Source of the DNA: Hymenochaete sp. R1
Lineage: Eukaryota > Basidiomycota > Agaricomycetes > Hymenochaetales > Hymenochaetaceae
Direction of reading: 5' to 3'
Assembly: GCA_019400425.1 (NCBI GenBank)
Contig: JAFREE010000016.1
Coordinates: 186,001 to 250,000, forward strand
Length of the DNA stretch: 64,000 nucleotides
A model generated the notes under the pieces. The model saw only the letters and a list, made by a program, of their open reading frames with translations. It was not told the origin of the DNA and ran no database searches. Positions 50,337 through 62,559 of the stretch are shown here, piece by piece. Position numbers and translations under genes: made by a program. Within the stretch, counting starts at the first letter, position 1. The number at the start of each line of letters is the position of its first letter.

Positions 50337-51872
50337 TCATCGCACGCTCGCGGAGAGGGAGGCCGCCGCAGAGCCGTATTCATGCGTCTGGTGGTGCTGT
50401 TGGTGGTAGTGCACGGCGGCGACCTTCCGTCTCCCACGGTTCTCCTCCGCCTCCGCCTCTGCCCCCACTCGATACGTATCTTCCCCTCGGTGCTCCGCGC
50501 TCAGTCGGCGCATCGAGCGGCCGCGGGAAGGAAGAAGATGGCCGTCTTCCCGCGGCTCATGAACCGCAGACAGTGAGCTTAAGCGGCGAGAGCCGAACGA
50601 AGATTCGCGAGCGCGAGATCTGGAGACGGGTTGGACGGGGAACGAGGCTAGGAGCGAGTTGGAGAGGAGGCTGCTGCCGCTGCTGCTGCTGCTTCGGTCG
50701 AGGCTCGCGTCCTCTTCTTCTTCTTCGTTGATAGAAGATGAGGAAACAGACGAGGTCGCATCATGCGAATACAATGAATCGTCCATCATCGACTCGTCGT
50801 CGTCGTCATCGTCATCCGCACCAGCACCAGCGCCGTCCTCGTTCTCCTTTTCAGGGTCCAACGAAGAAGACCTAAACGCGTGAGAGATAAAGTTCGCATC
50901 ATCCAACACGTCGCCACACAACGAATCTCCGCTCTGAATGTGCAGCTTCCGCGCGCGAATAGGACCGAGACGCGGCGCGGGCGCCTGCGGAGTCTCCACC
51001 TCCACTTCGTCCAGAGACGTATCCATGCTGCTGTCGGCGGATGGGAAGAGTCCAGGGTCCGGAAGGTCCCCACGAGCGACTGCTTTGCTCGCCTCGCGAC
51101 GCGCACGGGCGTGACGCGCTTTGGCGAGCGGACTCGATTCGAAGTTTGGGAAGCTGTACATGAAGGGTTCACGGGTCGGAGATTCGGGGGACAAGGGCGT
51201 TTGTAGCAAGGTGGAGAGATCGAGCAGCGTTTTGGAGCTTTGCTGCGGCCGATGGTCGCTGCCGCAGCGACGTTCTCGGTGGGCCGTCGGCGAGAATTTC
51301 GGTCTGTCGAAGGCATCGTAATTGCGCTGAGTGACAGTACACTGACGCGGCCGTCTTCTACGGATATGTGGCGTCTCCAGTGCGGGCACCGAACTCTCCG
51401 CCATACTCAGTTTGTGACTTTCCCATAACGCTGCTAGCGTAGGAGTGTTAGACTCCTCGAGTCTCGACGACGTCAACGGCGTCTCCACGCCCGAACCGAG
51501 CCAAACCGCAGGAGGGGCGTGCGTCTGGACGGGCGACATGTGGAAGATGAGATCGTCATCAGCGACGAAACGAGGGTCGCTGCTTTGGGGCGGTGGACTG
51601 CAACAGGAGGGCATAGCCAAATTCGAGCGTGCGCGGGTGCCACAATTCGTATTCAGGACCAACCCTGGGCGAGCTATGCGGGCACGACCTCGGGAGGGGG
51701 ACGAGCTTGGCTTTTTATGCGGGGGTCGGGAAGAGAGGGAAGACGAGGCGACGTTGGTGGAAGCTGGGTTACCGTGGCAGCACCTATTTTCGTCTGAGAT
51801 TGTGCGGGTACGCGCTCGTGCACGGACGCGAAGGGCTCGGAAGGAGGGTGGAGGGGTCAGCGTCTGTTCCAT
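50337..51872 (-). CDS. hypothetical disordered single-exon protein, 511 aa
   Basis: An uninterrupted frame of 511 codons begins MEQTLTPPPSFRALRVRAR. I do not recognise a domain. It is rich in Ser, Pro and Arg, with ordered-looking pieces such as SSKTLLDLSTLLQTPLSPES and FMYSFPNFESSPLAKARHARARREAS. That part carries cyclin-type SP/TP sites. Further on is an acidic run (ADDDDDDDESMMDD) and Ser/Glu tracts (SSSSINEEEEED, SSSSSGSS). The C-terminus is basic then His/Ala rich. The composition fits a disordered regulator. The length of the frame without stops, on this strand only, supports coding, but frames opposite it are also long. Confidence 0.6.
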   Translation of the reverse strand: MEQTLTPPPSFRALRVRARARTRTISDENRCCHGNPASTNVASSSLSSRPPHKKPSSSPSRGRARIARPGLVLNTNCGTRARSNLAMPSCCSPPPQSSDPRFVADDDLIFHMSPVQTHAPPAVWLGSGVETPLTSSRLEESNTPTLAALWESHKLSMAESSVPALETPHIRRRRPRQCTVTQRNYDAFDRPKFSPTAHRERRCGSDHRPQQSSKTLLDLSTLLQTPLSPESPTREPFMYSFPNFESSPLAKARHARARREASKAVARGDLPDPGLFPSADSSMDTSLDEVEVETPQAPAPRLGPIRARKLHIQSGDSLCGDVLDDANFISHAFRSSSLDPEKENEDGAGAGADDDDDDDESMMDDSLYSHDATSSVSSSSINEEEEEDASLDRSSSSSGSSLLSNSLLASFPVQPVSRSRARESSFGSRRLSSLSAVHEPREDGHLLPSRGRSMRRLSAEHRGEDTYRVGAEAEAEENRGRRKVAAVHYHQQHHQTHEYGSAAASLSASVR

Positions 51873-54800
51873 TCCCGACTACGAGAACTGAACACGATGC
51901 TTTTTTATAGAAAAAATGAAAGAATGGAGAGGTGAGTGACTATGTGAAGTGATGATGGATGCTGAGTGAGAGGAGTGGACGAGATGTGCTGAGCAAAGAT
52001 GAATATGTGAGCAAACTTATGTGCGAGATTGGAATTTCTTAGCAACGTAAAGAACGCACCTTTCCGGTCCTATGCGGGCGGAAAATGACCGCTGCGACGA
52101 TGCAGCTGTGCAAGCTGTTACGACCTGATACGGAAAATAGAGGACGCCACCTGATGGGAAAGAAGGGATGGAAGCTGACTCGACCGGAGGAGGCTGTTTT
52201 TAGGACTTTGTGGCGAATCGAAGCTCTTGTTAAATGAATCGAGCAGCTCGGGCAGCTAGAAAGAAAATCTTTCGCTAGCAGGCACTTGCTTGAGCTGGGG
52301 ACGAGGAGACCGGGGCAGATTGAGTGGTAAGGTAGTAGGGACAAAGACGGTGATTGTTGTTGGCCGAGCAAACTCGAGATCCAATTGAAATCGAATTTCG
52401 CAACGAACGGTCTACGTGTCACCACTAGTTGTACCACCACCACCACCGACGGGCTATCTTGTACCCCTTGAAACGATGCGCCGCCGTCGGAGGGCGAAGT
52501 TGAAGGAGGTTGAGGAGGGAGAGGGAGGATGGAGGATGGAGAACATGAGAGCGTGGACAGGAAAGTGTCCCTTATAAGAGAAGAGACAACAAAAAAAATT
52601 AATTTTAATTTTAGTGAGTCACACCGCGAGCTTCTGACGTCACGCATGTCTTCGCTTTCTCTGTCTGTCCCTGTCCCTGCACGAAAAACGTGCATTTTGG
52701 CGGAACCAAAAAAAAAATTTAAAATTAAACAAAAAAAATGATTTTCTCTTTTCTTTCTTTGTTGCCTTCTTCACACACCGCATCGCCATGTCCACGTCGT
52801 CGACCCATTCCAAGAAAAGAAAGAGAAACGAAACGAAGTTGGCTGTATTTGGGATTGATACGAACTTGTAACGACGGGGACAAAAGAGGAAGCGTTCCCA
52901 ATCCGGTGCGTGTTCTCTTTGATATTTTTGGACCGATCGACCGACCGACCGACTCCGAGGCCAGACTCTTCTCCTTCTCCTCCTTCTCCTACTCCTCTTT
53001 CGTCACTGTCACCGTGAATGTCTCAGTCCAGTCCTTCACCTTCACCTTCACACGCACACGCGCACACAAAGAACTTCAAGAAGAGAGCAGAGCGGAGGTT
53101 TACCGAACTGTGGACTCCCGATATCCGATCCCGATATCCGACCTGTCAGGACTTCAGTCTTGGGGTTTTCCCCTCTCTGCTGTCTCTGTATTCTACATTC
53201 ATATTCATTCTCGTTGTCTCGGCACTCGGATGACCCCTACACCGTAGCACACGTAGCACACGCTCAGTCTCTCTTCGTCCTCTCTATCTCCATCTAGATC
53301 TGTTCTCTTTCTCGTCGCCAGCGGAGGCCGAAGTTCAGTGGCTATCGTCGTTTTCGTTTTCGTCGCAATCCAGACGTCACTAGCACGTCGTCGCCTTCAG
53401 TTTTCGCCTCCCAGCGTCTTGCTCAGTGCTCGGCCTCGGACCGACCAACGTGCATCACGATCCTTTCTGTAGTTGTCGCACACGAAAAGAAGAGGACAAA
53501 AACAAAACACAGCAGCTAATTCAGCTTATAATCTATTAGTATTACACTCGCACTAACTTGAATGTTTACAGTTTAGTGCCCAGTCCAGTCTCCAACTTTA
53601 ATGAATCCAGTTGAGATATCTCGTCTCGGTAGAAAATCCTCCAATCCAGCCGTCACGCCGATATTAATACTTATCATGATTTATCCTTTCCTGTCTTCCG
53701 TTGCTTTCATCCCTCCGAGGCGCCGATCCGTCCACCCCGTCGCACTCGCAGCTCGTATCTCGTATCTCGCGAGCCCCTTCTCTCCGGTGTCCTGTTCACT
53801 AGTACTAGTAGCAGCTGAGTCATACTGGCAGTGTCGAGTCCCTCATGGCATACTATTACTGGTACTGGTGCTACTCCCACAACATCACATCACATCACAT
53901 CACCATCTTCTCGCACGCAGGCTGGCACTGGCACAACGTGCCAGTGAGCTTTCCCTTGATGCTTTGCCAGTACCTCGGATGATTTCACCACTGTCATCAC
54001 GATCACAATCGCGAACGAGATCTGAACGCGTAGCGTACGTATGGACGTCGACGATTGCCAGTGCCAGCGGATGAAAGGTGTTTACCAGCTCTGCCAGTGA
54101 TGTGGACCACCGCGGTGTTTACTACCAGATCCTGTGCTCTTTATTCGATTGCAAACGTTAAATTGAACATCGCCTTCACTTTTGTCATGTCTACGTGTGT
54201 ACCGTAGGGGGGAACGGGTATCAGAAGAAGACGAAAAAAAAAATTCAGGAATGGGGGCGCTGTTCCGTACTACTGTTCTATTTACCGGCTGCCAGTGTCC
54301 GGTGTTCAAGTTCTAATCCATCTGTGGCGGATTTTTCAAGTCGGAATTTCGGAATCCCAGAATTTTCACTTGGGCTCTGAGTCTCTGACTCTGACTCTGA
54401 CTCTGGAAGACCCTCGCACTGGCAGTCAGTGAGTCACGAGCACGAGCACAATCAGCATTCACGACAGCACATGCAACATGCACCACGCAACATGCAATAT
54501 ATACGTAGTAACGTACACTAGTACTGGCATCACCACTGGCACATCACCCCATCACCCTCAGGCTGCACCAAAGGTCCAAAGCGCAGACAGACAGACAGAC
54601 AGACACAAAACGCCATGACCGTGACGGAAACAGGAGAAACCCAGCCTGAGCTGAGCTTCCCGCAGGCCGCAGCTCCGAGTCTGAGCCCACCATCCCACCA
54701 TGCCGACGACCATTCATATTAATATTAATATCAATATTGGAAGATTATATTATATTAATCGTCCCGCTGGAATCCGAGTCCATCGAACCTCAGGATTCTT

Positions 54801-57085
54801 GAAGTTCTTCGACTTCTCTGTCACTCTTTCGAGTTCTCTTCCCGCATCCTGCTTCCTGCTTCTCGCATCCCGCATCAATATCAATGTCAATAATACCAAC
54901 ATTAACAATACCATCACCAACATCATAATTAACCCTCTCTCGAACTCGAACAGCCGAACTGGCACTGGCACTTGAATCCCGGGCCGAGAATCCCTCGAAG
55001 GGTCTCCGTGTTCACGTCACGATTAATTAATGAAATATCGTTGGTTTGGGCTTCTTTCGAATCCGACTCCGACTCCGAACTCCGAACTTCTAATATTAGT
55101 TATTCGGATGGATGAGTGGATTAATATTGTATGGGTGGGTTGATTGGGGGATTGGTAAGCGCTTCAGACTGTCACTGACGGTTACGTTTACATTTACACT
55201 GGCGGTAGTACTAGTATTACCAGATCCAGATCCAGATCCAGAACTGTCAGAGCTCGCCTCTCCGATTCGCTCCGGCTCGATGCTCGGTCTCCTCGGTGTA
55301 CTCAGCACTCAGCTCAGCTCAGCACTGTTCTATATCCACGTTTTGCTTGCTGCGAACTTGGATTTCGAACCGTGCACTGTGAACTGCGAACTGCGAACTG
55401 CAAAGTCCGAGTGGTCTTCCGAGTTATCACACTCGCACCGGCACTTGCACTCAGGCTACGGAACCGTGACGGCATGGCGTCACGGTGGCCTTCGAGTTCA
55501 AGTTAACCTCGAAGGTCAATCACGGTGATTCATCACTGGCACGTCGTACTCATGTTACCAGCAAGTATCACCACTACTCCCGAGATAATTGTGACAAAGA
55601 AGGTCATTTGTATTTTGTATCGACACCGAACTTGAAGTCTGTGGTCATCATCATTACCTATCGCTCTTGCCAGTGGTATCTGGCGTTTGGTATCCAAAAG
55701 GATGACGACTCAGAGGGTACCACTGACACTGACACCGGCAGAAGAACTTGTCAGTACTTGTGAAGGGACGCCCGCTAGCAGGCTGATATCGACACTTCGA
55801 ACCTACCGTATTAACCTCAGGCTCAGGCTCTGAGTCTCAGGCTGAAGGTCGATACTAGTATGGATGGTGGTTAGTCATGATGTGATGTCGCTCAGCGAGT
55901 GCCAAGTGGCTACTAACCAGGTAAGTCTTCTCTTCCGTTCCGTTCCGTCCTCTCCCGGGCCTGTCCTGTCCTCTTCATTTGCCAGTGGAGGATGACTACT
56001 CAGGCTCAGACGATCCCTCCATTTCTGACCCGCCTCCGGGTTGACGACTCGGAGTCGACAGGTTGAGCTCCAAGTTATTCAAGTTCGTATTCGCTACCGT
56101 AAGTTTGAAGCAATGGACGTCTCTTCACAAATCACAATCTTAATGGTATTAACGGCGACATTCGATTCAATGAAGCGCGGCGCCGCAGCGTTGACCAGTC
56201 AGCCCTCCTCTCCTTACCGGTCCCGGGCCTAGCGTCGCTGTTTCGATTCGACGTCGCATCACTGCGGCATCAGCACCAGTACCCCATTGTTCCATTATTA
56301 ACTTGAACATCATCAATATTAATATTAGTATTAATATTGCGACTTGTTCATTCTGAGCGGCACACACTGGCACATTGCCTTACAATTAATCTTAAATATA
56401 AACCTCAGGATAATGCGACGCTGTTTCAGGCTCAATTGCTAATTTGCTAACTTGAATCATGATGGTCTCCCACTGGCATCATTTCACCATGAGTCCATGA
56501 CGTTTCATTCATCTCAGGTTCTCAGGTGGAGACAATGCTTGCAGATACTAGTGATAGTAATATTAATGCATAGGGTAGTTCTTAAATTCTGCCAGTGGGT
56601 TTGGCTGGTTAAGTCCCCGGTCCCCTTTCGTACCGAATCGTACGGGGTAGGGCTTCGGGGCTCAGAGGGCCAGTCACTCAGATATCAACTAGAAGAGTTA
56701 AAATGGTAAGAAAACTTATCTTCATTAGAAGGACCATACGACTCTATGGAATAAATTCACTGTGTTATAAAAGCGTATCACGATGGTAATATGCACTCCG
56801 AATCTTGCGTACTACACAGTCTACCAATGGAAAAATTCGTGGGGAGGTCCAAAGATCATGATCGACTCGGAGTCCGATGAGGAAGGTTTTTGAGTGAATG
56901 GGATGGATACTCGAACTTGCCGGTAAAGACAGGTTTTCTGTGCTTTGTGCTCTGTTCGTCGTGCGAACCATGACAGGGACTCGACACAGCACCCATCACA
57001 TCCTTTTCAAAGTTATCTTTGCCCCCCCCCCCCCTCCTTTCACAATGAACGCCCCCAGACCATACTACTACTAGTAGACCCCAAG
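51873..57085. other. gene-poor block of 5.2 kb
   Basis: No frame on either strand has recognisable motifs or normal composition. The block contains an (ACAG)n tract near 54584-54605. It also has many copies of CACTGGCA, TACTAGTA and TCAGGCTCAGG words, plus AATATTAATATT-like stretches near 54717-54757. It may be the long promoter of flanking genes or a repeat-rich spacer. Confidence 0.5.
54584..54605 (+). repeat. (ACAG)n microsatellite
   Basis: About five tandem ACAG units. Confidence 0.85.
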
Positions 57086-59816
57086 TTACGAAAAAGACAC
57101 ACCATTCCGTCCAACTAAACCCATCTTCCCCAACTCCCGCACGGCTCTTCCAAACCCGGCGCTCACACGTTCTCGAAGTCCAAGTTCAAGTTCTCGTCGG
57201 GCATCGTCTCGCGCGCTCAGGCTGGGACTCGGAAATACCGAACTCGAATTTGGACTATCGCCCCCAACCCCATCGGCGCCCCCTGACCCAGACTCCCCAA
57301 CCTGAAACATGACGCTCTCCGTCTGGCAGACGGTCCCAACCTCGGGCAAGGACCCGTTCACGAAATAGGCTCGGACGGCGAGCGCTGTGCAGGTGGAGAA
57401 TCCGGATAGGGAGGTGTGCTGGAGGGAGGTGTCATGGTGTAAGGTGCGGGTTGTAAGTTGCAAGGAGAGGTTGGAGGAAGTAAGTAAGTAAGTAAGGAAG
57501 TAAGTAAGGAAGTAAGTAAGTGGGAGTGAGCATGGGTCTGGGTTGAGCTGGGATGATCGCAATGCGATGGGGGGAAGGGAGGGGTTTATCAGTCACGTAC
57601 CCCTGTGGAGTTTTGTTGGAGGACGACAGAGCCTGAGAACCCAGCAGACATGGTATGGGCACTAGAGAGGTGAGTAGCGGGCGTAAGTCTCGTTTGGTAC
57701 TAAATTCATATCAAGTACTCCTAGCATCCTTACTTAGCAATAGGCGTAGCCGGATCTTCGGGAAAAAAGAGAGAGTTTATTTCAGTATCTGTAGTATTTT
57801 CGTCAAGAGAGAAGACTCCTCACCGGCGGTGTTCCCAATCAACAAGATCGGGAAACTCGTGTTTTGAGTGAAAGAACCTGAGAAGAGCACCTAGGTCAGT
57901 AAGTCGTTTCTAACAAAATCATGAGCCATAACGAAAAGTACTGACCGTTAAATCGGTCCTCAGCCGTGATGTTCCAGCCTCTACATCATGATCAAGTTCA
58001 GCTACAGAAATACACCAACTTGAAGAGCATCTCGGCTTACGAGCACAACCCATAGCTTGTCGCCCAAAAGCTAGGGGCAAAACTGGGTGATACCTGGAGC
58101 ATCTCCTGGTACCTGGCCTGTACGTCCTGGAAGCTCCCGCCCATCCCGCCCGTCCGATCCCCACAGCTGATCGCAGCAGCTGTTTCGGAGGGCCCCACCA
58201 CTGGCGCTGGCGCCGCTAGCATGGTCGACCCAGACCCGGGCCCGGAGCTGGAACCACACGTCAAAAGCGCGTCGAACGCCGATGCTTCGGAGCCTTGGTT
58301 CACAAGACTTGCGTCGCGTTGTTCGAGTGCGGCGATTGCCTGGCTTAGACCCGTCGCGCTCGTGTACGGGGTGTAGAGTGCCTGAAATAATTGGAATGTC
58401 GCAGCGGCGTAGTCGATCGCCTCGAAGGTAATGTTGGAAGGGTCGGAGTTGTTGTAGATAGTAACCGGATCAATGTGGATGTCCTCGATAACCTTGTTGA
58501 CGCGAGCGCGGATGAGGTCAGTGCTGTTCTCGTAGATGGCGCATGCAGAGGGTCCGGCGGCGACACAAGCATCGTAGACAGCAGTCAACGCGTTATCCGT
58601 ATCGAAGACATTACTGGTGTAGTTTCCTATAATTAGTCATGTGAGTCGAAAGTTCAATCCAGATATTCATCCAGTCACTCACCTGCGTAATAATCGGGAG
58701 CGGAGACAACACCATCGATGATCATTCGACCTACGTTATCCGGGAACATAGCAGCGAAGCTATATACTTCATAAGTATACAGCGACAAAAAAAATGGCAC
58801 CAGGATCATTTACGTTGCACCAAGGACCGTTCCGGATCTATATATGAATTCAGGTAAGCAAAACTTCAGCCAAGAACCGGAAAGGAACAACGACGGACGA
58901 AAACCCCCAGTACTGCAACTTCTCCTGTCCAAATGCCTTCACGATATTCAGCATGTCTCTCGCAACAGCCGGCGTAGACATCGATTCCGCGACCTTCTTC
59001 TGGCGGTCTTGCACTAAGTCGCTCAAGATGGCTCCCCGGCCGTGTATCCTCCCGAGCGACGAAACGGATTCGTTCGCACTCAGCGGATAGCCCTCGTAGA
59101 ACTTTCCTGCCTCAAGGGATGTTTCGAAGACGTTGAATAATGGTGTTGTCTGGCCGACTCCTGTTGAAGCAATGGCATCATGAGGGGTTAGCACTTATCA
59201 CTCGTACTTGGTTAGTATAGGGAAATATCTTACCGCGTGGGTCGAAGCCGACAAAGTCGAATTGAGGACCGAGTACCTCTCGCATTAGCGGGGCGTATTG
59301 GAGAATTGTATCGACTCCCGATCCGCCCGGTCCGCCTTTACAAGGAATCAGAGACGTTAGCAACAAGTTAAAAAGAGTAGAAGAATACTACGTACCGGGG
59401 TTGAACAGAATAGGACCAAGATAGTTCTCATCTCCGGACGAGAAGTTCGAGGGAGACATGATCAGAGCGATTTGAGTCTGGTCTCCATCGGGGTCAGCGT
59501 ACTGTAGAGGCACCTGCATGACATGTCAACATGAGATGCTAAAAGTATTAGAACTGCAGTAAGACTTTGGCTCACCTGAAACCTCGCACACTGGAAAGAG
59601 TCGTAACAAGGAGTCCACGAAAGGTTCGTAGAGGGCGTTATCTTCGGTAAATACAAATTGTAAGTCATTTATGGTTGGGAAATGCAGCACGAAGGGTGAC
59701 GAACGTACCGCTGTCCAATTCACAGTCGTGTCTCTCGTCACAAGAGCATGCGCCGCAGAAGCACACGACGCAGCAACGAACGCAGAGAACAAGCGCGTCC
59801 CGGACTTGAAAGTCAT
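57086..59816 (-). CDS. secreted S33-type serine hydrolase with TAP-like C-terminal domain (copy 2)
   Basis: This is the paralogue of the gene at 32511-34969, in inverted orientation. It has a signal peptide (MTFKSGTRLFSAFVAASCA, then SAAHALVTRD), TPCYDSFQCARFQVPLQYAD and the GGPGGSG oxyanion motif. The nucleophile motif is GFSSGTVLGAT, with Ser in place of the Tyr found in copy 1; the GxSxG frame is kept. A TAP-like C-terminal part follows (ILLIGNTADPATPI, LSGFSTCTALAVRAYF, VGTVCQTESVMF). The tail differs, adding a Gly/Ser-rich insert and ending GRNGVSFS. Intron positions match copy 1 and the second intron is identical in sequence. One intron carries a (TTAC)n expansion near 57479-57520. The gene appears intact. 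Confidence 0.86.
57479..57520 (-). repeat. (TTAC)n tract inside an intron of hydrolase copy 2
   Basis: Nearly ten TTAC/TTCC units on the coding strand lie in the intron just before the HTSLSGFSTC exon. Copy 1 lacks them. Confidence 0.85.
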
Positions 59817-60841
59817 CACAAAATTGTGCATTCAAAACAAGGTAGACTTGAAAGGCGTGCAGTGAAAAGACGAGGAATATAGATAAATAATCGTTCGCCC
59901 GGAGGTACTTTTCCACCTCTCGCTCTTGCTTTTCCTCGGTCTCACTGTCACTGGCAGGTCGCCTTTTTATCGTCCGACGTCCACTGGCACGCTTATAGGA
60001 TAAAATGCCGCTCATAATGATGGTTGATCCTGGTGGCGGGATCCGTCAGCCCACTGGTACTCCAGGACCCGGGTATCGTTTTGCAGTTCTCGGTTTCATT
60101 GATGTGTTTTGTTAGCTGTGTTGTTCGTATCGCTGTGCGGCATCCGTGGTGCGCAAGTGACGAGTGTTCGTGAGTCGTGATTACGCAGACTCGACTCGGA
60201 GACCGACAAGCGCCGCAGTCTTGACTCACAGGCTTGAGAGGGTTCCCTCCCGTATATCCGAGTTGATTATGTCACTGGCAGTTGTGTTCTTTCTGTCCAA
60301 AGTGCATAGCATCATGATAGCTGTAAATTTTAGAAATCAAAGTTACGAGCAACATTGAACATACCGTGACGGTGTCAGAGTCGGAGTCGGAGACTCGGAG
60401 ACGAGAACTAGAGAACGCGCGGATGCGGATAAAGTCAGAGAGGTACCTCGGATATTCACGCTTTATTCCGCAGTAGCAAATCAAATTGGAATTTGAAAAT
60501 GCAGTCACTTCCTCGCCTCGGAGACCGAAAATTACATTTCAAATGTTATCAAACTTTTGACATTCATCCACCCTTACCGCGGGGTGTTTGCAAACACCAC
60601 TGGAGTGAGGATTAACGCCTCGAAACCGCTGAGCGGCTTAGCGCGAATGTAACAAGAATCTGCTGCGAGGACCATTCCGGATGTTCATTGCTTTCAACTC
60701 TATAACTAGTCAAAACATAAAAAACTTCCCATTTTGGGGGCAGACAGCACGCGGATAATCACAACACAGTCAAATTTTCATGCATTGTTGTATAGAATAC
60801 TTGGGAGCGAGTGTACCTAAGGAGCGAGCTCTGGCTTGCGG
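59817..60841. other. intergenic region between hydrolase copy 2 and the lectin
   Basis: This holds the promoter of copy 2 (ATAAAAAGGC read on the minus strand at 59970-59961) and the 3' end of the lectin gene. The motif CACTGGCA occurs several times. No gene is seen. Confidence 0.4.
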
Positions 60842-61623
60842 TCAGTTGAAAGTCCAGAACTGCTGCAAGGAGCTGACGTCTTGCTGGAGCGCCGCCTGAT
60901 TCGCGTCGACACTTGTTATAGTCTACGACATACCCATAAAGTGGTCAGTTTCCCAAGAAAAAAAGGAGCAAATAATGAAGTCTGATTCAAGACGTACCCC
61001 GTCGATATCTGTGACAACTAGCTTGCCGTTCGAGGAAATAACGTCGTCAAAGGGGGAGATCCTAAAGTGCAACGGATAGAGTAAGTTCGTGCTCGGAAAG
61101 AATCAAGGCGACTCACTTGTAGATGGAAGGCGCGACCTCGATGAGTTTCCACGCCTCCGGCGCACCGCCTTGCACAAGCTTGTTGGTCTACATAACCCCC
61201 TTCATTTGAATATCACACCAAAAATTGACTGGACGATGCTTGCGCGCAACTCACGGAAGTGTCCACTTGAACATACCCACCGCGTCCATCGATCGCTCCT
61301 CCGCCCTGAATCGAAGAGAGTGACTGGAGCGTGAAAATCGTGTCTCCGCTAGATGACGGATACGAAAGATACGTCCACTGAAGTATGTGTATGAATAAAT
61401 AAAGGTGTATTCTCGTCAGAAAAGCTACTGCGCTCACGAGCTGGTTCGTCGTCTCGGGGCTGTTCAGCTGCCACGATAGGACAGGGTTCCCATCGTTGAT
61501 CGCAGCGTTGGCGTTGTCGAGCCAATGCGCGAACCCGAGATTCTCGACCTGATAGTTGTTGCCCGAGGAGGGGACCACGGCGTTCGCGGCGAGGGAAGTG
61601 AGGTTGAGGTTGGAGGGTGCCAT
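60842..61623 (-). CDS. ricin-B-type beta-trefoil lectin-like protein
   Basis: Several exons give about 170 residues from MAPSNLNLTSLAANAVVPSS to the stop at 60842-60844. Three units carry the Q/E-x-W pattern of R-type lectins: AHWLDNANAAI ... LSWQLNSPETTNQLWTYLSY, PEAWKLIEVAPSIYK and LQQFWTFN. The chain also reads SIQGGGAIDGRGGYVQVDTS, TNKLVQGG and SSNGKLVVTDIDG. There is no signal peptide, as in many cytosolic mushroom lectins. The ligand cannot be read from sequence. A TATAAAAA box lies about 100 bp upstream of the ATG. The gene lies between the two members of the right-hand duplicated block and is absent from the left block. Confidence 0.7.
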
Positions 61624-62559
61624 TGTACTTTCGAGAGCAAATGAAGTGGGAAGACTTTAGAAGTAACGCTAGAACTCTTGGAAACTCGAGCTAAGCTGCG
61701 GTTCGTGTTCCCGTTTATACCTCTTTTTATACGGTACGTCGGTTCTCGCTGGTAGGTGCAAGCATGACTTCATTCACGCAAAAGAGATGGTCAAAGCGTG
61801 CGAGAGGGAAGGCGTCAGCAGAGAGAGCAAAGACGAGCCTCACCTCCGCTATTCACGGCGGGACAGGGGTTCCAGAACAGCTTATTGTGAGTGCGCAGAC
61901 AGACTCATGACTGCTTTCCCTACGACGTCTGCAACGAAGTCAGCATGGAATCAGGCCCAGGGAGACAAAGCAGCTTCCAGTGGCGCCATGCCCCTTGATC
62001 CCTGCACGTCGGACGGGAGGTTTGAAAGTCGAACACATGTATTTTTGCAATAGTGACTCGTAGATCCTGGGGGTGGGGGAAGGGGTTGATTAAATTTAGC
62101 CTTCGGGTCTGGATCCGCGTGATGGAGACTGATGTATGTGTCTACATTAAATCCCCATCTAATCTAATAGAACAGAGTCCGCGTTATGAAAGTCGGCCGA
62201 AGAGAAGGAACAGATCACTTACTTCGATTTCAAGGGCCATCTCGAGGCGGATCCGAGGGAAAGATTGACTATGCAATTGTACCAGAATAGGATCTCGTTT
62301 TGAAGAATACTCGCGGTCCAGATCGCGTAGAAATAGAACTCAGCAGCCTAAGAAGAACCTGAGAACGGCAAATTTATCGAAAGCGTGCCTCGTGACGCAA
62401 GGAATCCCAACGATGGCATAAGAAAAGCAAAAATAGGCGGCAGGTTAAACCTCACTGTAAGCAAATAATATTAACGATGCTTCTACTTCATCCCCCCCCC
62501 CCCTCCTTTTTTCTCTGACAAGTGGTCGACGATATCGAAGTGAAGAAATTTGATTGAGA
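61624..62559. other. intergenic region upstream of the lectin
   Basis: Contains the lectin promoter (TATA box below). A poly-C run lies near 62491-62502. No gene is seen before the DUF202 relic. Confidence 0.4.
61724..61731 (-). promoter_or_regulatory. TATA box of the lectin gene
   Basis: TATAAAAA on the minus strand, about 100 bp before the ATG at 61623. Confidence 0.6.
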
